This document shows positions 44,685 through 54,559 of a DNA stretch of 64,000 bases, one piece after another. Source of the stretch: Planctomycetota bacterium (GTDB lineage Bacteria; Planctomycetota; Planctomycetia; Gemmatales; Gemmataceae); assembly GCA_029777335.1 (NCBI GenBank), contig JAKOSN010000172.1, positions 46,776 through 110,775 of the forward strand, read 5' to 3'. A program made the translations under genes and the position numbers. The notes beneath the pieces were generated by a model. The model was not told the origin of the DNA, ran no database searches, and was given only the letters and a program-made list of their open reading frames with translations. Numbering within the stretch: position 1 is the stretch's first letter; each line of letters begins with the position of its first letter.

Positions 44685-45716
44685 ATGATTTCTCTGTACT
44701 GCTGGAATGCTGCGCAAAACGCGGGATTGTGGCTGAGCGAGGAAGTTCTCGCCACGAAAACCGAGCAAATCCGGGCCTCCACGGATATCTTCTGGATTGA
44801 TCTGGAGAATCCCACTCCCGAGGAGGAACAACTGGTATTCAAGGTCTATCACGCCATCCATGCGCTGTCGCTGGAAGATATGACCCGCCCTCGCCGCATC
44901 CCTGGAAGTGCCCACTTTCCCAAGGTAGAGGAATTTCCCGACTATCTCTTCGTCATTGTCAATCCACTCAGCCGAGCAACCTCCACCACAGAGACGGCAA
45001 GAGATTTCGCCTCAACCATCAAGATTGCTCAGTTGAGCGCGGTGCTCACTCAGCGCGTCCTGATCACCCACCACTATGAACCCTTGCCCAGCGTGAGCGA
45101 ACTCCGTTCCTTTCTTTCGCGTCATGAGGCACGCGGTGAACGGGGCCCCGATTACCTCTTTCACCTGATTCTGGATAGCATGGTGGATCAGTATGCTCCC
45201 GTCCTGGATGAACTCGAAGACCTGCTGGAGAACTATGAACTTCAAGTGTTTGAGAGTCCCACGCGGGAGGTACTCACCCATCTGTTGCAGTTAAAACGGG
45301 TGGTGATCACCCTGCGTAAAACACTTGTCTATGAACGGGAGGTTTTATCGCGGCTTTCTCGTGGTGAATTTTCTCTGATAGATGATCGGGAGGCGGTTTA
45401 TTATCGCAATGTATACGATCATGTGATTCGCTTTACCGAACTGATTGAAAGCTCGCGGGAAATGGTGAGCGATCTGATGCAAACACATCTCTCTGCCACT
45501 TCCAACCGCCTCAATGAGATCATGAAAGTGCTGACGATGATGTCCATCATCATTCTCCCGATGACCTTGATCGCCGGTGTCTATGGAATGAACTTTGAAA
45601 ATAATGTCTGGCCGGATTTCAAAAGCTCCGAATTCGGGTTCTGGTTTAGCCTCTTTTTGATGTTCCTGGCGGGGGCTACTGCCTTTGCCTTTTTCCGCTG
45701 GAAAGATTGGCTCTGA
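44685..45716 (+). CDS. CorA-type divalent cation transporter
   Basis: A 343-aa CorA-family transporter for Mg2+ or Co2+. The cytoplasmic N-terminal funnel runs to about residue 275; the long stalk helix has LSATSNRLNEIMKVLTMMSIIILPMTLIAGVYGMNF, which leads into the first membrane helix and the hallmark YGMN motif, followed by a second helix (FWFSLFLMFLAGATAFAFF) and a short RWKDWL tail. ATG 44685 fits the usual start. It diverges from the monooxygenase gene and is followed by a methyltransferase gene 28 bases later. Confidence 0.92.
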   Translation: MISLYCWNAAQNAGLWLSEEVLATKTEQIRASTDIFWIDLENPTPEEEQLVFKVYHAIHALSLEDMTRPRRIPGSAHFPKVEEFPDYLFVIVNPLSRATSTTETARDFASTIKIAQLSAVLTQRVLITHHYEPLPSVSELRSFLSRHEARGERGPDYLFHLILDSMVDQYAPVLDELEDLLENYELQVFESPTREVLTHLLQLKRVVITLRKTLVYEREVLSRLSRGEFSLIDDREAVYYRNVYDHVIRFTELIESSREMVSDLMQTHLSATSNRLNEIMKVLTMMSIIILPMTLIAGVYGMNFENNVWPDFKSSEFGFWFSLFLMFLAGATAFAFFRWKDWL

Positions 45717-45744
45717 CTCTCCCCAACGTCAGCGAGCACGAACG

Positions 45745-46929
45745 ATGGACCTCGCCACGTTTCAGCTTCTCCTCACGCCTCCAGGCCAGGCCGCTCTGGA
45801 CGAGGCCATGACGTTGCGACCGACCGAAGCGAATTACCTGGCGTGTTACGGCCGATTAATTCGACACGTTTCATCCAACCTGGCCCGCGCCGCTCTGGAC
45901 ATCGCCCTTCTCCGTGCCAGGGCACACTCCAAGTTCACTCATGCCGACCAGATGTACTTCACCCGAGAGGCGCTAGAACAGTCCTCTGGAGAGGTCGTTT
46001 CCCACTACCGAGCGCATCGGTTCGAAGGAATTGGCACCATTGGCGATTTCTGTTGTGGGATTGGTGGGGACACTCTCGCCCTGGCGCGGTGCGGAGCAGT
46101 GGTCGCGATCGATCTGGATCCATTACGACTCGCGATGGCGCGAGAAAACCTAACGGTGCACGAGTTGATCGCCCAGGTCTCGTTGGTGGAAGCAGATGTT
46201 CTGACTGTGGCGCTCCCCCGGGTGAATGCCCTCTTCCTCGATCCAGATAGGCGGGCTGGTGGCCAGCGTCGCCTCTCTCTCAAGGAGTATCGGCCGTCCG
46301 TCGATGCCTTGCTGAGCCGCGTTTCCCCTGATCTCCCAGTGGCGATCAAGGTTGCCCCCGGAGTACCCTGGCCGGAGCTGAACGGCTACCAGGCAGAGGC
46401 CGAGTTTGTTTCTGTTCATGGCGAATTGAAAGAATGTCTGCTGTGGTTTGGACCCTTTCGCAGCGTGAATCGTCGTGCAACCGTGTTACCGGGTCCCCAC
46501 ACACTCGCATCGGATTCTCCGACTGCTCCCGCCCCGCCTCGTGCCCCACTCACGTACCTCTACGATCCCGATCCAGCGATCGTACGCTCTGGCCTGGTGA
46601 CCAATTTGGGAGAACAATTGAACGCTCGTCAGCTTGATTCGACCATCGCGTATCTGACGAGCGAGACACTCCACCTCACACCCTTTGCACAATGCTATCA
46701 ACTCGAAGAGGCACATCCTTTCCACCTGAGGCGCCTGAGGGAACGATTGCGTAACCTCGATGTAGGGCATATCACGGTGCTCAAACGTGGCTCCGCGATT
46801 GATACGGGAGACCTCCAAAAACTCCTGAAACTCAAGGGAAAGCAACATCGCGTGGTGATCCTCACTCGGGTGGAAGGCCAGCCTTATGCTCTCGTAGGAC
46901 GGTCCATCGGTTCGGCACCAGAAAAGTGA
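45745..46929 (+). CDS. Class I SAM methyltransferase with THUMP-like domain
   Basis: A 394-aa putative methyltransferase. The SAM motif is DFCCGIGGDTLALA, followed by VAIDLDPLRLAMARENL and LFLDPDRRAGGQRR (motif IV, DPxR). The C-terminal part (LHLTPFAQCYQLEEAHPFHLRRLRERL and IDTGDLQKLLKLKGKQHRVVILTRVEGQ) matches the THUMP-like domain of this family. The substrate is unknown, probably RNA or another nucleic acid. ATG 45745 is chosen since the longer reading begins inside the CorA gene. Confidence 0.85.
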   Translation: MDLATFQLLLTPPGQAALDEAMTLRPTEANYLACYGRLIRHVSSNLARAALDIALLRARAHSKFTHADQMYFTREALEQSSGEVVSHYRAHRFEGIGTIGDFCCGIGGDTLALARCGAVVAIDLDPLRLAMARENLTVHELIAQVSLVEADVLTVALPRVNALFLDPDRRAGGQRRLSLKEYRPSVDALLSRVSPDLPVAIKVAPGVPWPELNGYQAEAEFVSVHGELKECLLWFGPFRSVNRRATVLPGPHTLASDSPTAPAPPRAPLTYLYDPDPAIVRSGLVTNLGEQLNARQLDSTIAYLTSETLHLTPFAQCYQLEEAHPFHLRRLRERLRNLDVGHITVLKRGSAIDTGDLQKLLKLKGKQHRVVILTRVEGQPYALVGRSIGSAPEK

Positions 46930-47052
46930 CAATCGCTCAGATCCTGGTTGCCCCTGCCAGGCGCGAGCAGGTACACTGCTCTTCAGATCAACCGCGAACT
47001 CGCCGATTGGGGGCATTCCACTGTGTTGCGCATCCTCGGGTATCCATCAACA

Positions 47053-48432
47053 ATGTGTGCAGGGATCACTCGCCGAGAGCTGTTGCAGGCCGGTTCGCTC
47101 GCCTTCCTTGGAGGGGTTACGGCTTCTCAGCCTGTGCGCGCCCTCTCCAGGCAGCCCCGGACGAAAGCGGTCATCTTGATTGATTTGTTTGGTGGACCAA
47201 GCCATCTGGATATGTTCGACCCCAAGCCCCAAGCACCGGTCGAGATTCGCGGGGAATTCAAGGCGATCCCCACAGCTCTGCCGGGTATCCAGGTGAGCGA
47301 ACTACTCCCTCGCCTGGCACGGCAACTTGATCGGGTGTCGCTCATACGCACTCTCTCGCATGGATATAACAGCCATAATCCGTATGCGGTGATGACAGGT
47401 TTCACGGGTGGGAATGATCGCGAGAATTACTTCGCGAAATCGACGGATCATCCTGGCATGGGGGCAGTCTGTCAGTATTTTGGGATTGGCCGTCGTCACG
47501 ATCTTCCCGGATATGTCTGTCTGCCCGCTTATCCAGGATACAGCCAGGGACTGCGCCGAGCGGGTCCCTATGGCGGCTATCTTGGCCAGCAGTACGACCC
47601 ACTCTTCAGCACCTGCGATCCCAACTGGGGCCGTCCTGTCGATGGCAACAAGGACTTCTACGATCATACCCTCGTCCCGCGTGGAGAACCTCGCTTACCA
47701 ACGCTTTCTCCGGGGTTAACATTGAATGCGTTGGATCAACGGCGTTCGCTCCTGGAACAGATGGAGCACCTTGCTTCCAAACAGGAACGAGCTCGCCCCG
47801 AACGGGTGATGGGACAACGACAACGGGAGGCGTTCGATTTGCTTCTCTCCCCCAAAGCGCGGCAGGCATTTGATCTGGAGCACGAGTCAGACCGTGTACG
47901 CGAGCGCTATGGGCGCGACCTCTTTGGTGCCAGTGTCCTCCTCAGTCGGCGCCTGGTGGAGGCTGGCGTTTCCTTTGTGATGATCCACACGGAGGCCAAG
48001 GGAAATGGACACTGGGACACCCACGAGAATAACTTCAAAATGCTACGGCACTTTCTCTGCCCGTATCTCGATCGTTCCGTCTCGGCGTTGCTTGAGGATC
48101 TTCAGCAGCGTGGCTTGCTCGAAACCACACTCGTTGCCGTCATGGGAGACATGGGGCGCACTCCGCGGATCAACGGGAAAGCAGGTCGGGATCACTGGCC
48201 GCAATGTGGATTTTGCCTGCTGGCCGGAGGTGGGGTCAAGGCCGGGTATGTTCTGGGAAGAAGTGATAAAAATGGTGCCTATCCCACCGATCACCCCGTT
48301 TCTCCCGGTGATCTGGTAGCTACCATCTACCACCTGGTTGGAGTGGATCCCGAGGCGACCGTTCCGGACCAGACCGGTCGACCAATCCCCATTTGCCACG
48401 GCGGTGTCCCGCTGTGGCATGTACTGGCGTGA
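47053..48432 (+). CDS. DUF1501 protein with Tat-type leader (unpaired)
   Basis: A 459-aa DUF1501 protein. MCAGITRRELLQAGSLAFLGG is a Tat-type leader and KAVILIDLFGGPSHLDMFDPK starts the domain; VAVMGDMGRTPRINGKAGRDHWPQCGFCLLAGGGVKAG and PGDLVATIYHLVGVDPEA end it. It follows the THUMP-like gene and has no PSCyt1/DUF1553 gene on its strand; the next gene is an opposing DUF1501 gene, just 12 bases away. The start could be an earlier in-frame codon near 46948, but the leader begins at ATG 47053. Confidence 0.88.
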   Translation: MCAGITRRELLQAGSLAFLGGVTASQPVRALSRQPRTKAVILIDLFGGPSHLDMFDPKPQAPVEIRGEFKAIPTALPGIQVSELLPRLARQLDRVSLIRTLSHGYNSHNPYAVMTGFTGGNDRENYFAKSTDHPGMGAVCQYFGIGRRHDLPGYVCLPAYPGYSQGLRRAGPYGGYLGQQYDPLFSTCDPNWGRPVDGNKDFYDHTLVPRGEPRLPTLSPGLTLNALDQRRSLLEQMEHLASKQERARPERVMGQRQREAFDLLLSPKARQAFDLEHESDRVRERYGRDLFGASVLLSRRLVEAGVSFVMIHTEAKGNGHWDTHENNFKMLRHFLCPYLDRSVSALLEDLQQRGLLETTLVAVMGDMGRTPRINGKAGRDHWPQCGFCLLAGGGVKAGYVLGRSDKNGAYPTDHPVSPGDLVATIYHLVGVDPEATVPDQTGRPIPICHGGVPLWHVLA

Positions 48433-48444
48433 CGCCCTCCGATC

Positions 48445-49881
48445 TCAGGCCATGATTGCTTTGATCGGAGTGCCATGATCGATTTCCAGACGTTTGCGCC
48501 CGGGAATCTCCAGCTTGCGTGAATCCAGCCCCAGCAGATGCAAAATGGTCGCATGGATATCCGTCACGTAGTGGCGATCCGTGACGGCGTGGAAGCCCAG
48601 TTCGTCGGTCGCCCCATGGACCACCCCGCCCTTGATACCTCCCCCCGCCAGCCACACCGAGAAACCATATATGTGATGGTCGCGCCCATCCCCACCCTGC
48701 GCTCCTGGGGTGCGACCAAACTCGGTTCCAAAAACCACGATTGTATCCGTGAGAAGCCCGCGCCGTTTCAGATCTTTCAGTAACCCGGCGATCGGGTGGT
48801 CGATCTGCGCACAATTGCTACTATGATTGGCTTTCAATCCCCCATGCGCGTCCCAGGCTCCGGCTCCCCCACCTCCGTGCTGAATCTGGACAAAACGCAC
48901 CCCTCGTTCCACCAATCGTCGCGCAGCGAGACACTGGGTTCCAAAGTCGCGCGTCCTGGGGTTGTCCAGCCCGTACAGTTTCCGGATTTCCTCGGTTTCA
49001 CCCTTGAAGGTCAGCACCTCGGGAAGTGATTTTTGCATCCGAAAGGCGAGTTCATAAGATTTGATGCGCGCCGTCAACGCAGGATCATCAGGATAACGCA
49101 CCGTGCTGGCGCGATTAAGCTTATCCACGAGGTCGAAGGCGACTTTCTGTTCTGCTTCAGTGATATCCCCTTCAGGCTTGGCGTAATCGATCGGGCGTGT
49201 AGGATCGATCCGCAGAGGAACGGCGTCGTGGGCGGGTCCAAGATAGTGACCATCTCGCGCATTCCAGTAGGGACGTGTACCCATTGAGACAAACTGAGGT
49301 AGATTATCGTTCAGCGAACCAAGTCCGTAATGCACCCAGGCACCAAGTGTGGGGAACTGCCCATCAAGCATGTGTCGGCCCGAATGGAACTGAGCCTGGG
49401 CACCGTGGTTATTATCCGTCGTCCACAGCGAGCGCACAATCGCCAGATCGTCAACACAACCGCCAAGCTGGGGCAGCCAATCGCTCACCTCGATGCCACT
49501 CTGGCCGTACTTGCGAAAACCCACCTGGAGCGGATAGAGCTTGTTGCGCTGCTGCCCGTTTGCATCATTCACTACCACCACACGATTATTCTTGTTCAAT
49601 AATTCTGGGGACTGAGAATCCTTGTAGGGAGTTTCTGCGATCGTCTTTCCGGCATACTTCGTGACCATTGGCTTGGGATCAAACGTTTCCAGATGGCTCA
49701 CTCCCCCGTTCATAAAAAGCCAGATCACCCGCGTGGCTTTTGGGGTAAAATGCGGCTTTCCATCGGGTGGCGACCACTTTCCGGGTTCCCTCGCCCTCCC
49801 CTCTCGGTGCAAGAGCGCACTGAGCGCTATGCCCACGAAGCCCATCCCGAGGTCGGTGAGGAACACACGTCGATTGAGCAT
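48445..49881 (-). CDS. DUF1501 protein with Tat-type leader (second pair)
   Basis: A 478-aa DUF1501 protein starting [24 protein letters not shown], a Tat-type leader. The family motifs [67 protein letters not shown] and [16 protein letters not shown] are complete. It begins eight bases after the stop of the PSCyt1/DUF1549/DUF1553 gene at 49890, so the two form a co-expressed pair like 36988/38310, though the sequences differ clearly. Its end converges on the unpaired DUF1501 gene. Confidence 0.9.
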   Translation of the reverse strand: MLNRRVFLTDLGMGFVGIALSALLHREGRAREPGKWSPPDGKPHFTPKATRVIWLFMNGGVSHLETFDPKPMVTKYAGKTIAETPYKDSQSPELLNKNNRVVVVNDANGQQRNKLYPLQVGFRKYGQSGIEVSDWLPQLGGCVDDLAIVRSLWTTDNNHGAQAQFHSGRHMLDGQFPTLGAWVHYGLGSLNDNLPQFVSMGTRPYWNARDGHYLGPAHDAVPLRIDPTRPIDYAKPEGDITEAEQKVAFDLVDKLNRASTVRYPDDPALTARIKSYELAFRMQKSLPEVLTFKGETEEIRKLYGLDNPRTRDFGTQCLAARRLVERGVRFVQIQHGGGGAGAWDAHGGLKANHSSNCAQIDHPIAGLLKDLKRRGLLTDTIVVFGTEFGRTPGAQGGDGRDHHIYGFSVWLAGGGIKGGVVHGATDELGFHAVTDRHYVTDIHATILHLLGLDSRKLEIPGRKRLEIDHGTPIKAIMA

Positions 49882-49889
49882 GATACTTC

Positions 49890-52800
49890 TCAGCGGATGG
49901 TGATGAAATCGTTATGGTTGAGCAAGGCGTGAACGAGTTGCGCACGCGCTCTGCTCTTTGGATTGGCGACCTTTCGGTTGGCCAGCGACTTCTGTAACTG
50001 ACCAAGGGCCTCCTCGCAGGCGCGTTGTTCCTCGACTGTTGGGGTGATGCCAAGGAGGAGGATAAAGGATTGGCGGGCAAATGCGGCATCATTCACGGAT
50101 CCAAGTTCTTTCTCCAATCGAGCCGCGAGCCTTGGCGCAAGTTCGTGGGTCAACTTGCTGTTGGAGAGCGCGAGCGCTTGCTGGGGAATGATGCTCTCTC
50201 GGCGCCGGTAGCAGTCCAGAACATCGGCGTCATCAAACGTTGTCAGGAAGCGATTACGTTCGTTGGCAGAGTGGAAAAAGTAGAGACTGCGCCGACGTGA
50301 CTGATCCTGTTTGGATGGTTCAACGGAGGGACCTCCCAACGACAGGTTCAGTTCACCCGCCAGATAGAACAGGCTATCGCGCAGGACCTGGCTTTCCATG
50401 CGAAGGGAGTTCATGCGCCAGTAATAGCGATTTTCAGCATCGCTCAGAAGGTTCTTCTCACTCGTCCCTGCACTCGAAGAACTCCGGCGATACGCGTGAG
50501 ACGTCACCATTAATCGGTGGAGATGCTTCAAACTCCACCTTTTTTCCATCAGTTCGACGGCGAGATAATCGAGCAATTCCGGATGCGTTGGCGGGGCTCC
50601 CTTGCGGCCGAAATCGAACACAGTCGGTACCAGAGGTGCTCCAAAATGACGTAGCCAGACATGATTGACTGCGACCCGTGCCGTGAGTGGATTTCTGGGA
50701 TCGATAATCCAGCGTGCCAGCGCTGTGCGTCGCCCGGTGCTGGTGGTGGGGAAAGGTTTGTGCCGAGAATTCTCGCTCTCCAGGTTGGATTCTGGCGACT
50801 TCAGCGCCCCTGAAATTGGGGTGTAGTTTTCCGAAACCTGTTCCAGCGCCTTGCGCGCAAGTGCCACCTCCTTGCGTGCCGCGGTCCGCTTGTTCTCGGC
50901 GCTGGTTTTCTGGATGGCACGCGCCACTTCCAGTTCTGTCTGGGCCAGAGTCAACTCGGCCTGCGCCAGTGCGAGTTGTCTTTCGGCGTGAGCGGCCTGG
51001 CGGCGTAATGTCCCAGCGTTCGTGCTTTGCGGTTTGGCGATTGTTGCCCGTTCAGCGGCGTCCCGTGCCTTGAGCGTCACGGGAACCAATCGGGCATGAG
51101 CGAGCGTTTTCTCGGCCACGGTGAGTGCCAGCTTGAGTTGATCGCGCGTCAGTGGTGTGGCGGGCTTTTTTCCTCCTTCGATCAGGACACAATCCGTGGG
51201 GAGCGGGGCAAGCTCAAAGAGTTCAAAGCGCGCCGTGGCATCAAACGTGATCAACTCCAACGGACCAGGTTTTCGCTCATGGGGGAGTAAATAGGCCAGA
51301 GCGTGTTCTTTATTGATGCTCACATTCACCAACCGCCCACGAACCCGGATCAATAGCTCCAGGCTCTGGTTGAGGGGAACCTTGCGTGCCTGCATCCCTG
51401 TGGGAGGATAGCTGTACACCCCTCCTTGTTTGTGAGCGATCTGGAGCTTGGACCCACCACTGTAGGCACTCAGGTAAACCAGATCTTCCTGGTTTTCTCC
51501 AACATCGAAACACAACCCCACTGAGCGATAGGTGGTTCCTCCCGTGATGGAGAAGCGAATGCGTGCCTCGAAATCGCTGGGGCTTTCATGTTGAAGTCGC
51601 AGGACTCCGCGAAGCATGCTCTCCTGTTTAAGCTGAGCCAATTTCCCGTCGCTCACCCTCCACTCGCCGCCACGGACTGCCCAAAGTTTGGATTGGAGCG
51701 TCGAGAAATCATCCCTGACCACAGGTTTCACCTGTGTGGTTTCCCTGGCTGGAGCTTTTGGCGCGACTGCCGTGGCCTCTGCATCCTTCAACTTCTGTTG
51801 CGCCACGGTCAAATTGTCCTCGGCAGTTTTCACAGCGCGATTGGCCGCCTCCAGGTGATCATGCAAGATCCACGGTCGGAGTCCCGGCGAACTCGCCTCT
51901 GCCGGCAAGACCACAGCCTTGATCGCCGGCAGGGGTAACTCCAGGAACGCGGGCACGCCTGGTTGAATTGGACGATCCTTCCGCGGATTGGCCTCGTTCC
52001 CTCGAACGTGGACGTAGGTGGGTGCATCCAGATTACAATCGAACACACGCGGCAAGGAATCCTTTTCCAGATCCATTTCGCCGGCAAGCTGATCATGCCG
52101 GATCTGATAGGGCTCAAAGAAGGCCCGCAGCCGATAATACTCAACATGGCTGATGGGATCGTATTTGTGTTCGTGACATTTCACACAATTGAGAGTCAGC
52201 CCAAGGAAGGCTTTCCCGGTGTGTTCCACAGTTTCATCGAGCCAGCTGGTTCGATTGAACTTGAAGTACTGGCGCACGAGAAACCCGGTCGCGCGGAGTG
52301 CTTTCAGGTCTGTGGGAGCCACTTCATCCGCCGCGAGCATCTCCAGGATCATCTGATCATAGCCCTTGTCCTCATTGAGCGATTCAATGATCCAATCTCG
52401 CCAGTGCCAGATGTGTTTTTGGCTATTGCGTACCTCGGCTCCCAGTCCCCACCAGTCACTATAGCGCCAAACATCCATCCAGTGCCGGCCCCATCGTTCC
52501 CCATATTGTTTCGAGGCCAGCAAGCGATCAACCACCTTGTCATACGCCTCGGGGGAATGATCGTTGAGAAACGCCTCGTACTCCTGCCGGGTGGGTGGTA
52601 ACCCCGTGAGGTCAAGGGTGACCCTTCGCAGCAACAAGCGTTTTTCGGCGAGTGGTTGCGGAGTTAATCCACGCTTTTCGTGTTCGACAGCGAGAAAGGC
52701 ATCTATCGGATTCTGTCCCCCGTCACGGTTCTTTCTTGTCGGCAAGGAAGGGCGCCTGGGAAGGCGGAAGGCCCAGTGCTCCCGCGGATCTGGTTCGGGC

Positions 52801-53171
52801 TTTTCGTCGGCCGGCCCGTTCGCTCCCTCCTCGATCCAGCGGTGCAGCAGTTTAATCTGGGCATCGGGAAGGCGCTCTCCGTCTGCCTCGGGCGGCATCC
52901 TTTTTTTTCCTTCCGGCGCGCAGATGCGCTGGATGAGAAGACTGCGCGACGCCTGGCCGGGGATGAGCGCTGCTCCGTTACTTCCGCCCTTCTTCATGAA
53001 AGCAACTGTGTCCAGCCGCAGGTCGCCTTTTTGCCGAACCACTCCATGGCAGGTGTAACAGCGGGCCGCGAGCAGCGGTTTTATTTCGCCCAGATAATCC
53101 ACGCGCGCAGGGGGATTCTCGGCGAGCGCGACTGTTGCCAGCATCAGCAACGAGGTGGTAACCAGTGTCAT
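49890..53171 (-). CDS. PSCyt1 / DUF1549 / LamG-like / DUF1553 secreted protein
   Basis: A 1093-aa exported protein. A signal peptide ([17 protein letters not shown]) precedes PSCyt1 with haem-binding Cys38-x2-Cys41-His42 and [15 protein letters not shown]1549 follows in the usual order ([15 protein letters not shown] through [15 protein letters not shown], about 150-350). A concanavalin/LamG-like block (about 485-652; [16 protein letters not shown]) and an Ala/Arg/Lys-rich predicted coiled coil (about 680-790) separate it from DUF1553 ([28 protein letters not shown]). An A8 run in the coding strand (52901-52908) encodes part of the KKRMPP segment. ATG 53171 is set by the signal peptide. Confidence 0.88.
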   Translation of the reverse strand: MTLVTTSLLMLATVALAENPPARVDYLGEIKPLLAARCYTCHGVVRQKGDLRLDTVAFMKKGGSNGAALIPGQASRSLLIQRICAPEGKKRMPPEADGERLPDAQIKLLHRWIEEGANGPADEKPEPDPREHWAFRLPRRPSLPTRKNRDGGQNPIDAFLAVEHEKRGLTPQPLAEKRLLLRRVTLDLTGLPPTRQEYEAFLNDHSPEAYDKVVDRLLASKQYGERWGRHWMDVWRYSDWWGLGAEVRNSQKHIWHWRDWIIESLNEDKGYDQMILEMLAADEVAPTDLKALRATGFLVRQYFKFNRTSWLDETVEHTGKAFLGLTLNCVKCHEHKYDPISHVEYYRLRAFFEPYQIRHDQLAGEMDLEKDSLPRVFDCNLDAPTYVHVRGNEANPRKDRPIQPGVPAFLELPLPAIKAVVLPAEASSPGLRPWILHDHLEAANRAVKTAEDNLTVAQQKLKDAEATAVAPKAPARETTQVKPVVRDDFSTLQSKLWAVRGGEWRVSDGKLAQLKQESMLRGVLRLQHESPSDFEARIRFSITGGTTYRSVGLCFDVGENQEDLVYLSAYSGGSKLQIAHKQGGVYSYPPTGMQARKVPLNQSLELLIRVRGRLVNVSINKEHALAYLLPHERKPGPLELITFDATARFELFELAPLPTDCVLIEGGKKPATPLTRDQLKLALTVAEKTLAHARLVPVTLKARDAAERATIAKPQSTNAGTLRRQAAHAERQLALAQAELTLAQTELEVARAIQKTSAENKRTAARKEVALARKALEQVSENYTPISGALKSPESNLESENSRHKPFPTTSTGRRTALARWIIDPRNPLTARVAVNHVWLRHFGAPLVPTVFDFGRKGAPPTHPELLDYLAVELMEKRWSLKHLHRLMVTSHAYRRSSSSAGTSEKNLLSDAENRYYWRMNSLRMESQVLRDSLFYLAGELNLSLGGPSVEPSKQDQSRRRSLYFFHSANERNRFLTTFDDADVLDCYRRRESIIPQQALALSNSKLTHELAPRLAARLEKELGSVNDAAFARQSFILLLGITPTVEEQRACEEALGQLQKSLANRKVANPKSRARAQLVHALLNHNDFITIR

Positions 53172-53380
53172 GGCAAGACAATCCTGACCGGGGCAACGCG
53201 GGAGGGTCAAACAATGCCATCGTACCCCAGCGGTGCGCGATGTCAACGAAACACTCTCATGAACGATCTTCGGCCACTCCCTTTTCTCTGATGCCCTTCT
53301 TGTTATCCGCAGTTCGCTGTGCGATGATACCACCCGCCTGAAAAGTGTTTCGGGGTGTGGAGCCGTCGTGGAGCGCAACG

Positions 53381-54559
53381 ATGAAGATAACCGGGATCGA
53401 AACTCATGTCTGTCATGCTCGGATGCGTAACTGGATCTTTGTCAAGGTACTCACCGATCAGCCCGGGCTCTTTGGGTGGGGAGAAGCGACGTTGGAATGG
53501 CACACCCGGGGCGTCGTCGGAGCAATCGAGGACCTTTCTGAATTGCTTCTCGGCCAGGATCCCACCCGCATCGAATATCTGTGGCAAATGATGTTTCGTC
53601 AGCACTTCTGGCATGGGCACGGGATTGTTCGGGCCACGGCGATGGCGGGGATCGATCTTGCTCTGTGGGATATCCTTGGCAAAATTACTGGTTTGCCCTG
53701 CGCCAGACTCTGGGGTGGACCTGTGCGCGATCATGTGCGTACCTATTGCCACCTTGGCGGAGGGCGTATGGAGGATTTTTACGAGACAGCCGCTGCCGAT
53801 GCACGTCGCTTCGCCGATCTTGCCAGCCAGGCCGTTGCCGAGGGATTTACTGCGTTCAAATCGATGGCCGTTCCCCCGACCCTTCCCATCGAGGGGCTCA
53901 AACCGCTTCGGACGGCGGAGAAAGCCGTTGCCGCGATGCGGGAGGCGGTGGGCGAAACGATCGATATCATGGTCGATTGCCACGCTCGCCCCTCGCCAGC
54001 CATGGGCTTGAAGTTTGCCAAGGCACTCGAACCGTACGGCCTTTATTTTCTCGAAGAACCCTGCTGGCCGGAAAACATCGAGGGGCTGGCGGCGATCCAG
54101 GCTGCGGTCGAGACTCCCCTCGCCACCGGCGAGCGCGTTACTCACCTGGCGGCCTTTCGTGATCTGTTCAACGCACGGGCCTGTGCGATCTGCCAGGTGG
54201 ATATCACGCATTGTGGGGGATTGACCGAGGCCCGGCGCATCGCCGCGCTGGCGGAGGCTCACCGCATTGCACTCGCTCCGCACAATCCCCAGGGACCGGT
54301 AAGCACCGCGGCCTCACTTGAATTCGGCTTTGCTCAGCCAAGCTACATCATCTGTGAAACGGTGCACGAAGACGTTCCCTGGCGTGCGGATGTCGTTGAA
54401 GAGGGATTTACGGTTGAGCGTCAGGGGCGGATTGTTCGGCCCAATCAGAAACCAGGTCTGGGCATCTCGATTAATGAGGCCGAGGTGAAAAAACACCCGT
54501 TCCAGCAAGAGTTGCCACAACGGGTGTTTTATTCTGATGGCAGTGTTGGAGACTGGTAA
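53381..54559 (+). CDS. dgoD: D-galactonate dehydratase (enolase superfamily)
   Basis: A 392-aa mandelate-racemase-type enzyme that should dehydrate D-galactonate to 2-keto-3-deoxygalactonate. The metal ligands Asp199, Glu225 and Glu251 and the catalytic His201 and His301 sit exactly 16 positions beyond the published Escherichia coli DgoD residues (183, 209, 235, 185, 285), which is strong support. The N-terminal capping domain ([15 protein letters not shown]) and C-terminal [21 protein letters not shown] are typical. No kinase or aldolase of the De Ley-Doudoroff route is nearby. A terminator hairpin for the opposite strand lies in its last codons. Confidence 0.85.
   Translation: MKITGIETHVCHARMRNWIFVKVLTDQPGLFGWGEATLEWHTRGVVGAIEDLSELLLGQDPTRIEYLWQMMFRQHFWHGHGIVRATAMAGIDLALWDILGKITGLPCARLWGGPVRDHVRTYCHLGGGRMEDFYETAAADARRFADLASQAVAEGFTAFKSMAVPPTLPIEGLKPLRTAEKAVAAMREAVGETIDIMVDCHARPSPAMGLKFAKALEPYGLYFLEEPCWPENIEGLAAIQAAVETPLATGERVTHLAAFRDLFNARACAICQVDITHCGGLTEARRIAALAEAHRIALAPHNPQGPVSTAASLEFGFAQPSYIICETVHEDVPWRADVVEEGFTVERQGRIVRPNQKPGLGISINEAEVKKHPFQQELPQRVFYSDGSVGDW
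54490..54530 (-). terminator. Intrinsic terminator of the HEAT gene inside the dgoD-like coding end
   Basis: AAAACACCCGTT (54490-54501) and AACGGGTGTTTT (54519-54530) form a perfect 12-base stem with a 17-base loop. Read leftward, the stem is followed by two more T residues (six T in a row overall), fitting a terminator for the minus-strand HEAT-repeat gene, whose stop is 30 bases to the right. Read rightward it ends with four T. The whole element is inside coding sequence of the galactonate dehydratase. Confidence 0.7.
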
